Assembly: GCA_024640445.1 (NCBI GenBank)
Contig: JAHEEZ010000013.1
Location: 1 to 26,101 of the forward strand
Direction of reading: 5' to 3'
DNA: 26,101 nt
DNA from: Acidobacteriota bacterium
Lineage (GTDB): Bacteria > Acidobacteriota > Blastocatellia > Pyrinomonadales > Pyrinomonadaceae
This document shows positions 20,154-26,101 of this stretch, piece after piece. A program made the translations under genes and the position numbers. The notes beneath the pieces are model-generated. The model was given only the letters and a program-made list of their open reading frames with translations, ran no database searches and had not been told where the DNA came from. Within the stretch, counting starts at the first letter, position 1. Each line of letters opens with the position of its first letter.

Positions 20154-22274
20154 ATGAAGAAACATTTGAAAGAATCGATAAAGCTTGGCGGCAAGAACCT
20201 GGATGTTGAGTACGGAAAGGTTGCCAAGCAGGCGGACGGCTCGGTAGTCATCCGCTATGGCGACACGATGGTCCTGGTGACCGCGGTCAGTGCCAGATCC
20301 CCAAGGGAAGGACTGAATTTCTTTCCGCTAACCGTTGAGTACCGGGAGTCCACCTATTCTGCCGGACGCATTCCGGGTAATTATTTTCGCCGCGAGGGAA
20401 GGCCTAATGAAAAGGAAGTCCTGACTTGCAGGCTCATCGACAGACCGGTAAGGCCTCTGTTCCCCGACGGATACAGGCACGAAACACAGATCGTTGCCAC
20501 GGTCATTTCGGCGGACACCGATAACGATCCGGATGTGATCGCAATTACCGGCGCTTCGCTGGCGATGTACCTTTCCGACATCCCTTTCCATACGCCGATC
20601 GCGGGTGTGAGGATCGGCCTTTTGGATGGAAAGTACCTGGTCAATCCGACTTACGACGAAAGGCGTGAATCGGACCTGAACCTGATCGTTGCCGGAACTG
20701 AGGAAGCGATCGTTATGGTCGAGGCCGAGGCGAACGAAGTGGAAGAGAACATCATGGTCGAGGCGATGATGCTCGCTCACAAGGAGATCAAACGCCTTTG
20801 CCTGTGGCAGAAAGAGCTGTTCAAGGCCCTTGACATTGAAAAGCGCGAATATGAGGTCGCTAAGCTTGACGACAAGATGGTCGCGGCGATCGAGAAGAAA
20901 TACAGCAAGAAGATGCGCGAGGCGCTCGATACTACAGGCGGCAAGGACAAGCTTGAGAGCTATGCCGCGGTCGATGCCCTTAAGGTAGAGATAGTCGAAA
21001 GTTATCCGGAAGACGATTCCGAAAAGCGTGCGATGGCTTCGAAGGTGTTTGGCTTCTTGAAAGAGAAGATCTTCCGCGAGGACATACTCGCCAACAAGCG
21101 CAGGCCGGACGGACGCAAGTTCAGCGAGATCCGTCACGTCTCGTGCGAGATCGGATGGCTTCCAAGGGTTCACGGCTCTGCGCTGTTCACCCGCGGAGAG
21201 ACGCAGGCGATCGTCTCGACCACGCTTGGCACGAAATCTGACGAGCAATTCATGGACGACATAGAGACCGGCGAGATCAAGCGCCGCTTTATGCTCCATT
21301 ACAATTTCCCGCCGTACTCGGTCGGTGAAGCAGGCCGTTTCGGCAGCACGAGCCGCCGCGAGATAGGCCACGGAAACCTGGCCCGGCGCGCGATCGAACC
21401 GCTTCTTCCCGATGAATCGGATTTCCCGTACACGCTCAGGATTGTTTCGGACATCACCGAATCGAACGGATCTTCGTCGATGGCTTCCGTCTGCGGCGGG
21501 GTGCTGTCGCTGATGGATGCCGGTGTGCCGCTCAAGAGGCCGGTTGCCGGAGTCGCGATGGGGCTGGTAATGGAAGGGAACCGTTATGCGATCCTCTCGG
21601 ACATTGCCGGAGCGGAAGACCACTACGGCGATATGGATTTCAAGGTGACCGGAAGTTCAGAGGGCATTACGGCCCTTCAGATGGACATCAAGGTCGCGGG
21701 CATCAATGCCCAGATCCTTGTGGAAGCGCTTGAGCAGGCCCGCAAAGGCCGCATGCACATCCTTGAGATCATGTCTCAGGCGATCAGCAGTCCTCGCGAG
21801 GATATCTCGCCGTTTGCACCGAGGATCATCACGATCAAGATCCATCCGGACAAAATCCGCGACGTGATCGGCCCGGGCGGAAAGGTCATACGTTCGATCC
21901 AGGACGAGACCGGAGCCAAGATCGACATCGACGACGACGGCACCGTGAATATCGCGACTGCCGATTCGGCGGCTGCGGAGGCGGCCCTCGAACGCGTCAA
22001 GGCGCTCACTGCCGAGGCTGAGATCGGTGAGACCTATCTCGGCACGGTATCCAGGATCGTTGACTTCGGCGCCTTTGTTGAGATCTTCCCGGGCGTGGAC
22101 GGACTGCTGCACATCTCGGAGATCTCCGAGCGCAGGGTTCGCGACGTGCGCGACGAACTGAAGGAAGGCCAGCAGATCATGGTCAAGTGCATCGGCAAGG
22201 AAGGCAACAAGATCAAGTTGTCCCGCAAAGCCGTGCTTCGTGAAGAGCAGGCACAGGAAGCAACCGGAGACTAG
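20154..22274 (+). CDS. pnp: Polyribonucleotide nucleotidyltransferase (PNPase)
   Basis: The 706-residue enzyme degrades RNA 3' to 5' using phosphate and can also add nucleotides. Domain order is the usual RNase PH-like 1 (about 10-145), helical linker, RNase PH-like 2 (about 320-550), KH (about 565-620, with DVIGPGGKVIRSIQDETGAK) and S1 (about 625-695, with GTVSRIVDFGAFVEIFPGVD). The catalytic metal and phosphate residues of E. coli PNPase (D486, D492, K494) correspond to Asp489, Asp495 and Lys497 in EDHYGDMDFKV. GAGGA lies nine bases before the ATG. The sequence is complete with no truncation. Confidence 0.98.
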   Translation: MKKHLKESIKLGGKNLDVEYGKVAKQADGSVVIRYGDTMVLVTAVSARSPREGLNFFPLTVEYRESTYSAGRIPGNYFRREGRPNEKEVLTCRLIDRPVRPLFPDGYRHETQIVATVISADTDNDPDVIAITGASLAMYLSDIPFHTPIAGVRIGLLDGKYLVNPTYDERRESDLNLIVAGTEEAIVMVEAEANEVEENIMVEAMMLAHKEIKRLCLWQKELFKALDIEKREYEVAKLDDKMVAAIEKKYSKKMREALDTTGGKDKLESYAAVDALKVEIVESYPEDDSEKRAMASKVFGFLKEKIFREDILANKRRPDGRKFSEIRHVSCEIGWLPRVHGSALFTRGETQAIVSTTLGTKSDEQFMDDIETGEIKRRFMLHYNFPPYSVGEAGRFGSTSRREIGHGNLARRAIEPLLPDESDFPYTLRIVSDITESNGSSSMASVCGGVLSLMDAGVPLKRPVAGVAMGLVMEGNRYAILSDIAGAEDHYGDMDFKVTGSSEGITALQMDIKVAGINAQILVEALEQARKGRMHILEIMSQAISSPREDISPFAPRIITIKIHPDKIRDVIGPGGKVIRSIQDETGAKIDIDDDGTVNIATADSAAAEAALERVKALTAEAEIGETYLGTVSRIVDFGAFVEIFPGVDGLLHISEISERRVRDVRDELKEGQQIMVKCIGKEGNKIKLSRKAVLREEQAQEATGD

Positions 22275-22305
22275 GCCCGCGCCGGATTCCGGATCTTATC
22301 GGTTG

Positions 22306-22325
22306 CCCCCGGCTTCAGCCGGGGG
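22306..22325. repeat. Palindrome 1 of pnp-glyS array
   Basis: CCCCCGGC and GCCGGGGG arms flank TTCA (8-bp stem). It is nearly identical to palindrome 3 (one base different in the centre). It lies 31 bases after the pnp stop. No T tract follows. Confidence 0.85.
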
Positions 22326-22347
22326 TGACTCAGTTCTTGATGAGGTT

Positions 22348-22382
22348 GATTCGGCGGGCTTAAGCCCGCCGAATCGGTTTTT
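22348..22382 (+). terminator. Palindrome 2: 14-bp perfect inverted repeat with T tract, likely pnp terminator
   Basis: GATTCGGCGGGCTT (22348-22361) is directly followed by its exact complement AAGCCCGCCGAATC (22362-22375). A hairpin would have 12 bp and loop TTAA. GG and then TTTTT (22378-22382) follow. Its centre GGGCTTAAGCCC relates it to the flanking palindromes. Confidence 0.75.
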
Positions 22383-22395
22383 GGGTTATCCCGTT

Positions 22396-22415
22396 CCCCC
22401 GGCTTAAGCCGGGGG
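22396..22415. repeat. Palindrome 3 of pnp-glyS array
   Basis: CCCCCGGCTT is followed by its exact complement AAGCCGGGGG. It is preceded by CGTT and followed by CTACTGATG. Centres of palindromes 1, 2 and 3 are 46 and 44 bases apart, a near-regular array. Confidence 0.85.
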
Positions 22416-22423
22416 CTACTGAT

Positions 22424-22444
22424 GATGCCGCTCGCATCGGCATC
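22424..22444 (+). promoter_or_regulatory. Hairpin directly upstream of glyS start
   Basis: GATGCCG (22424-22430) pairs with CGGCATC (22438-22444) around CTCGCAT, ending eleven bases before the glyS ATG. Only GGA (22445-22447) remains as a possible ribosome site. It is not followed by T residues. Confidence 0.45.
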
Positions 22445-22455
22445 GGAATTCGCTT

Positions 22456-23853
22456 ATGTCGGCAAACAACATCGAAACTATCGTTAACCTCTCGAAACGC
22501 AAGGGATTTGTCTATCCCGCCTCAGAAATTTATGGCGGCCTCGGCAGCGCGTGGGATTACGGCCCGCTTGGCGTTGAGCTCGCAAACAACATAAAGCAGA
22601 GCTGGTGGAAGTGGATGGTCCACGACCGTGATGACATCGAGGGTATCGATTCTTCGATCATCCAGAATCGTCTTGTGTGGAAGTACTGCGGGCACGAGGA
22701 GACGTTCAACGATATGCTGACCGACTGCCGGACCTGCAAGAAGCGGTTCCGGGCTGACAAGCTTGAGGATTCGCAGTGCGAGATGAAGCCGTCGAAGCAT
22801 CCTGGAGAAGCGGACCAGTGCGATCTGACCGAACCGAGGCCGTTCCTGACAATGCTCAGCACACGGCTCGGCGCCGTTGCCGACGACGAGGATTACGCCG
22901 CGATGGCGTACCTGCGGCCCGAAACGGCGCAGGGCATTTTCATCAATTTCGCGAACATCCTGACGACCTCCAGGCGTAAGCTCCCGTTCGGGATCGCGCA
23001 GGTCGGCAAATCTTTCCGGAACGAGATCACGCCCGGCAACTTCATTCTCCGAACGCGCGAGTTCGAGCAGATGGAGATGGAGTATTTCTGCCGGCCGGAA
23101 GCCGCGCCGGAGATATTCGAACAGTGGGTCGAGGCGTACATGGAATGGCTGACCGGGCTCGGGATATCGAAAGAGAATCTCTACCTTTACGAAGTGCCTG
23201 GCAAAGACCTCGCTCATTACTCCGCCCGCACGATTGACTTGATGTACCGGTACTTTCCCGAGCGTGAGGACGAGGACAAGCAGTGGGACGAGCTGATGGG
23301 TATCGCCAATCGTACGGACTTCGATACGAAGGCGCATTCGAAGAAATCGGTCGATGCGGAAGGAAACCCGCTCAATCCTGATTCCACTGACGATCTTTCG
23401 TACTTCGATCCGCACACCCAGGAGCGATTCTATCCGTATGTGATCGAACCGGCTATCGGAGTCAACCGCACACTGCTTGCGGTGATGATGGACGCCTACA
23501 CCGAGAAGGAGACCGACCGCGGCGAGACGCGCGTGATCCTGAAGCTCGACAACGCTCTCGCGCCGATAAAAGCGGCGATACTCCCTTTGAAGAAGAATCA
23601 CGATGGGATCGTCGAACTCGCGCACAAGATCAGGAAGGACCTTTCCGGTACGGTACGTTCCGTGTACGACGACACAGGCAGCATCGGAAAGCTGTACGCC
23701 CGGCAGGACGAGATAGGGACGCCTTTCTGCATCACGGTCGACTTCGACTCGCTCGACGACCAGACAGTGACCGTCCGCGACCGCGACACGTGGGAGCAGG
23801 AAAGGGTCGGCGTGGATCGCTTGAAAGAATTTCTCTCTGAAAGACTCTCGTAA
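22456..23853 (+). CDS. glyS: Glycine--tRNA ligase, single-chain (dimeric) type
   Basis: The 465-residue class II synthetase charges tRNA-Gly. It starts NIETIVNLSKRKGFVYPASE and has GGLGSAWDYGPLGVELANNI (27-46), typical of the alpha2 (archaeal/eukaryal and Thermus-like) family rather than the bacterial alpha2beta2 GlyQ/GlyS pair. A Cys/His cluster lies at Cys78, His80, Cys91 and Cys94. Motif 2 is FRNEITPGNFILRTREFEQM near 185-205, and motif 3 is EPAIGVNRTLLAVMMDAY near 331-348. The C-terminal anticodon-binding domain is present (FCITVDFDSLDDQTVTVRD). The start has a weak ribosome site and a hairpin upstream. Some databases use glyQS for this type. Confidence 0.96.
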   Translation: MSANNIETIVNLSKRKGFVYPASEIYGGLGSAWDYGPLGVELANNIKQSWWKWMVHDRDDIEGIDSSIIQNRLVWKYCGHEETFNDMLTDCRTCKKRFRADKLEDSQCEMKPSKHPGEADQCDLTEPRPFLTMLSTRLGAVADDEDYAAMAYLRPETAQGIFINFANILTTSRRKLPFGIAQVGKSFRNEITPGNFILRTREFEQMEMEYFCRPEAAPEIFEQWVEAYMEWLTGLGISKENLYLYEVPGKDLAHYSARTIDLMYRYFPEREDEDKQWDELMGIANRTDFDTKAHSKKSVDAEGNPLNPDSTDDLSYFDPHTQERFYPYVIEPAIGVNRTLLAVMMDAYTEKETDRGETRVILKLDNALAPIKAAILPLKKNHDGIVELAHKIRKDLSGTVRSVYDDTGSIGKLYARQDEIGTPFCITVDFDSLDDQTVTVRDRDTWEQERVGVDRLKEFLSERLS

Positions 23854-23874
23854 GGAGACAGGAGACAGGAGACC
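23854..23874 (+). repeat. 7-bp tandem repeat GGAGACA, three units
   Basis: GGAGACA, GGAGACA and GGAGACC follow one another immediately after the glyS TAA (23851-23853). It is the second place in the window where a heptamer array begins at a stop codon, with a different unit from the GATCAAT arrays. Confidence 0.85.
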
Positions 23875-23880
23875 GTGTGT

Positions 23881-23941
23881 CAGTAGCCCAAGCGTCAGCG
23901 CGGGCTCAATAATTCAGTACCCCGAGCGTCAGCGTGGGTCA
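23881..23941 (+). repeat. Two copies of a ~27-bp intergenic repeat around GCGTCAGCG
   Basis: Copy 1 (23881-23908) and copy 2 (23915-23941) both read CAGTA-N-CCC-N-AGCGTCAGCG-N-GGG and end in TCA, with three or four differences. The CCC and GGG arms make each weakly palindromic. A further CAGTA at 23942 may be the stub of a third copy. It lies between glyS and cca. Two copies with a 6-base gap do not make a CRISPR. Confidence 0.75.
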
Positions 23942-23992
23942 CAGTAAGACTATTCCGTTTAACCGTGGTTGACTCACTTTAACTCTTCAAGA

Positions 23993-24019
23993 ATCCGCGT
24001 CATCCGCGAGATCCGCGGC
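23993..24019 (+). repeat. 9-bp tandem repeat ATCCGCGNN, three units
   Basis: ATCCGCGTC, ATCCGCGAG and ATCCGCGGC are in exact 9-base register just before cca (start 24034). The same CATCCGCGA core occurs in the accB-accC hairpin at 18131-18139. It covers the region where the cca ribosome site should be; none is evident. Confidence 0.75.
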
Positions 24020-24033
24020 AGAAACCCGTTGCG

Positions 24034-25428
24034 ATGACAAGCACTCCCGAAAAAGTAATTTCGCTCGCCGAGCGCATACGCCGGGAAGGCGGGCGCGCGA
24101 TGCTCGTAGGCGGGTGCGTACGCGACCAGATCCGGGGTGTCGAGACAAAGGACTGGGACGTCGAGGTTTACGGGATCCAGCCGGGCCGCCTGGAAAAGAT
24201 CCTCGAAGAGTTCGGCGCCGTCAACACTGTGGGAGCCGTATTCACCGTCTTCAAGGTCGGAACTGATCTGGACGTCTCCATTCCTCGAAGGGAGCGCAAG
24301 ACCGCAAAAGGCCACAGGGGATTCACTGTCGAAGGCGATCCGGACATGTCGTTCGAGGAAGCCTGCCGCCGCCGCGATTTCACCGTCAACGCCATTCTCA
24401 AGGACCCTCTCACGGAAGAGATCATCGATCCGTTCGACGGGCAGAAGGATATCGAAGCCGAGACCCTGGGAGCAGTCGATCCCGAGACATTTGTCGAAGA
24501 CTCGCTCCGGGTGCTTCGCGCGGTACAGTTCGCCGCGCGGCTCGAATTCAAGATCGAACCTGCGACTTACGAACTGTGCAAAAAGATCGATCTCACCGAT
24601 CTGCCAAACGAGCGTGTGTGGGGCGAGGTCGAAAAGCTGCTTCTGAAATCCGAAAGGCCCGGCGACGGCTTGAAGCTGATGTACGATCTCGGCGTTACGG
24701 ATCAACTCTTCCCCGAGCTCAAGGCGCTGGTCGGCGTTCCCCAGGAACCTGAATGGCATCCCGAAGGCGATGTAGATGTACACACGATGCTCGTGGTCAA
24801 CGAAGCCGCGAAGCTGATCGACGATCTTGCATATCCAAAGAAGTTGTCCGTGATGCTGGGCGCGGTGTGCCACGATCTCGGAAAGCCGTCCACGACCGCT
24901 GTAAGCGACGGAAGGATACGCTCGCTTGGTCATGACGAGGCGGGTGTCGAGCCGACCCTTTCATTCCTCGACCGCTTGAACATTCATTCGCTCGACGGCT
25001 ATGACGTACGCGAACAGGTCGTCCAGCTTGTGCGTTATCACCTGAAGCCCGGCGAATTCTACAAGGTTCGCGATAAAGTGGGCGACGGCGCTTTCCGCAG
25101 GCTCGCGAGGAAGGTCGAACCAGATCTTCTTTATCGAGTGGCAAAGGCCGATTCGCTCGGCCGGAATGCCGAATGGGTCCCGCGCGAGAATTGGTTCGAC
25201 GCGGAAGCGCAGGAGTGGTTCATCGAACGCGCGCGCGAGCTTGAGGTGGAGGAGAAAGGACCTCAGCCGATACTGATGGGCAGGCATTTGATCGAGATGG
25301 GACTTGCGCCATCCCGGGAGTTTGGCGACATCATTGACGCCGTTTTCGAAAAGCAGCTCGATGGAGAGATCACGACCACCGAAGAGGCGGTCGCCGAAGC
25401 CAGGCGGATCATCGGCGGAGGCGTCTGA
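24034..25428 (+). CDS. cca: tRNA nucleotidyltransferase (CCA-adding type) with HD domain
   Basis: The 464-residue product has the class II nucleotidyltransferase head: LVGGCVRDQIRG (24-35), the carboxylates Asp40 and Asp42 in KDWDVEV, and Asp80 in DLDVSIPR. RRRDFTVNAIL (112-122), DPFDGQKDIEAETLGAV (132-148) and EDSLRVLRAVQFAARL (155-170) follow. A C-terminal HD phosphohydrolase-type domain shows DVHTMLVV (248-255) and VCHDLGKPS (278-286). It repairs or completes tRNA 3' CCA ends. CCA versus A-only or poly(A) specificity cannot be decided by eye. The start MTSTPEKVIS is the first ATG and lacks a clear ribosome site. The TGA stop overlaps a degenerate heptamer repeat. Confidence 0.9.
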   Translation: MTSTPEKVISLAERIRREGGRAMLVGGCVRDQIRGVETKDWDVEVYGIQPGRLEKILEEFGAVNTVGAVFTVFKVGTDLDVSIPRRERKTAKGHRGFTVEGDPDMSFEEACRRRDFTVNAILKDPLTEEIIDPFDGQKDIEAETLGAVDPETFVEDSLRVLRAVQFAARLEFKIEPATYELCKKIDLTDLPNERVWGEVEKLLLKSERPGDGLKLMYDLGVTDQLFPELKALVGVPQEPEWHPEGDVDVHTMLVVNEAAKLIDDLAYPKKLSVMLGAVCHDLGKPSTTAVSDGRIRSLGHDEAGVEPTLSFLDRLNIHSLDGYDVREQVVQLVRYHLKPGEFYKVRDKVGDGAFRRLARKVEPDLLYRVAKADSLGRNAEWVPRENWFDAEAQEWFIERARELEVEEKGPQPILMGRHLIEMGLAPSREFGDIIDAVFEKQLDGEITTTEEAVAEARRIIGGGV

Positions 25429-25447
25429 TCACCGATTTCCGATGTGC
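25427..25447 (+). repeat. Degenerate 7-bp repeat at the cca stop codon, three units
   Basis: GATCACC, GATTTCC and GATGTGC keep GAT in exact 7-base register (25427, 25434, 25441), starting at the second base of the cca TGA. The first unit resembles the GATCACT units after rplW. With three degraded units this could be chance, but it repeats the pattern of starting at a stop codon. Confidence 0.45.
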
Positions 25448-25535
25448 TAATCTCTAGCCTTTGAGTTGTTTCGACGGCTCCATACCCGGTTCGAAAGCCG
25501 ACAAACCTCCGGAGAGATTAGGGATAAACCTAATC
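25447..25535 (+). promoter_or_regulatory. cca-hydrolase spacer with mutually exclusive stems
   Basis: CTAATCTC (25447-25454) is complementary to GAGATTAG (25514-25521). GATTAGG (25516-25522) is also complementary to CCTAATC (25529-25535) around GATAAA, so only one can form. The second hairpin ends 13 bases before the hydrolase ATG. No T tract or clear promoter is visible. Confidence 0.4.
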
Positions 25536-25548
25536 GCACGAAAACCCT

Positions 25549-26101
25549 ATGCCGCATATTGAACTTAACGGGGCGAAGATCTGGTATGAGGACACAGGCG
25601 GCGACGGCGAGACGATCGTCTTCGGCCACGGTCTGCTCTGGAGCGGCCGGATGTTCGACGGCCAGGTCGAACGATTCAAAGGCCGATACCGCTGCATAAC
25701 GATAGATTTCCGGGGACAGGGCAGGAGCGGGGTGACCGAAGGCGGGTACGATATGGATTCGCTGACGCTGGACGTGGTCGAGCTGATAAAGAAGCTGGAT
25801 TGCGGTCCTGTTCACTTCGCGGGGCTTTCAATGGGAGGTTTCGTCGGACTACGCCTCGGCATAAGGCATCCGGAACTGCTCCGGTCGCTGATTATCATCG
25901 AATCCACCTCGGAACCCGAACCAAAAGAGAACCTCCTTAAATACAAAATGCTGAATTTAATCGCCCGCTGGCTCGGCTTCGGCCTCGTCGCCGGACAGGT
26001 GATGCCGATAATGTTTGGCGACAAGTTCCTCAACGACCCAGACCGGACCGAAATCCGCGCGCACTGGCGGCGGCGGCTTGTAGAAAATGACCGGATCGGC
26101 A
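25549..26101 (+). CDS. Alpha/beta hydrolase, N-terminal part (runs off window)
   Basis: The frame from ATG 25549 (MPHIELNGAKIWYEDTGGDG) stays open to the end of the window, 184 codons. The alpha/beta hydrolase landmarks are all there: oxyanion-hole FGHGLLWS (25-32), IDFRGQGRSG (52-61) and the nucleophile elbow GLSMGG with Ser94 (92-97). The acid and histidine of the triad would lie partly beyond the window. The pattern resembles 3-oxoadipate enol-lactonase and related esterases, but the substrate cannot be named. No Shine-Dalgarno is seen. The 120-bp upstream spacer and change of function suggest a separate transcription unit. Confidence 0.9.
   Translation, partial: MPHIELNGAKIWYEDTGGDGETIVFGHGLLWSGRMFDGQVERFKGRYRCITIDFRGQGRSGVTEGGYDMDSLTLDVVELIKKLDCGPVHFAGLSMGGFVGLRLGIRHPELLRSLIIIESTSEPEPKENLLKYKMLNLIARWLGFGLVAGQVMPIMFGDKFLNDPDRTEIRAHWRRRLVENDRIG

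Noticed and set aside
20328..21623. Long minus-strand open frame (431 codons) opposite pnp
   Set aside because: It is a shadow of the highly conserved pnp frame in GC-rich DNA; its translation shows no recognisable domain. The same applies to the 367-codon frame opposite glyS and the 319-codon frame opposite cca.
23881..23946. Possible CRISPR array
   Set aside because: Only two imperfect copies with a 6-base gap and no cas genes.
23969..23997. Promoter for cca (TTGACT)
   Set aside because: No acceptable -10 at 16-18 bases; AAGAAT is only 14 bases away.
25471..25500. tRNA-like T-loop (GGTTCGAAAGCC)
   Set aside because: Arms of the would-be T stem do not pair properly, and no anticodon, D or acceptor stem could be found around it.

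Overview
The window is one strand-coherent block of bacterial housekeeping genes, all on the + strand. It covers the end of the S10 operon, the whole spc operon and the alpha operon (rpsJ 3' end to rplQ). These are followed by accB-accC, rpsO-pnp, a single-chain glycyl-tRNA synthetase, an HD-containing tRNA nucleotidyltransferase and the start of an alpha/beta hydrolase. No phage, IS, CRISPR, tRNA or rRNA gene was found. GC content looks like 55-60 %. The zinc-free S14, the large insertion in L17, the Ala/Glu/Lys-rich tails on several ribosomal proteins and the CCCCCGGCTTAAGCCGGGGG-type intergenic palindromes suggest a non-proteobacterial lineage. My best guess is Acidobacteriota (Blastocatellia-like), by inference only.

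Layout: 1-5944 S10 operon (rpsJ', rplC, rplD, rplW, rplB, rpsS, rplV, rpsC, rplP, rpmC, rpsQ). 6014-12271 spc operon (rplN, rplX, rplE, rpsN, rpsH, rplF, rplR, rpsE, rpmD, rplO, secY). 12288-17558 adk, map, infA, rpmJ, rpsM, rpsK, rpsD, rpoA, rplQ. 17577-19524 accB-accC, directly downstream of rplQ without a visible terminator. 19668-22274 rpsO-pnp. 22456-26101 glyS, cca and a partial hydrolase. No gene-free stretch exceeds 300 bases; the longest (19938-20153) holds a strongly structured RNA ending in a terminator.

The genes supply most ribosomal proteins of both subunits, protein export (SecY), N-terminal Met removal, adenylate balance, initiation, the RNA polymerase alpha subunit, the first step of fatty-acid synthesis, RNA turnover (PNPase) and tRNA charging and 3'-end maturation.

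The unusual material lies in tails and spacers rather than in the genes as such: (1) a nested, possibly switching RNA between rpsO and pnp; (2) 7-bp tandem repeats that begin at or next to stop codons at three places; (3) a GC-rich hairpin in most operon spacers, often with a weak or absent Shine-Dalgarno for the next gene; (4) low-complexity charged extensions on L22, S17, L24 and L18 and an insertion in L17; (5) an evenly spaced triple palindrome between pnp and glyS. No clearly novel protein system is present.
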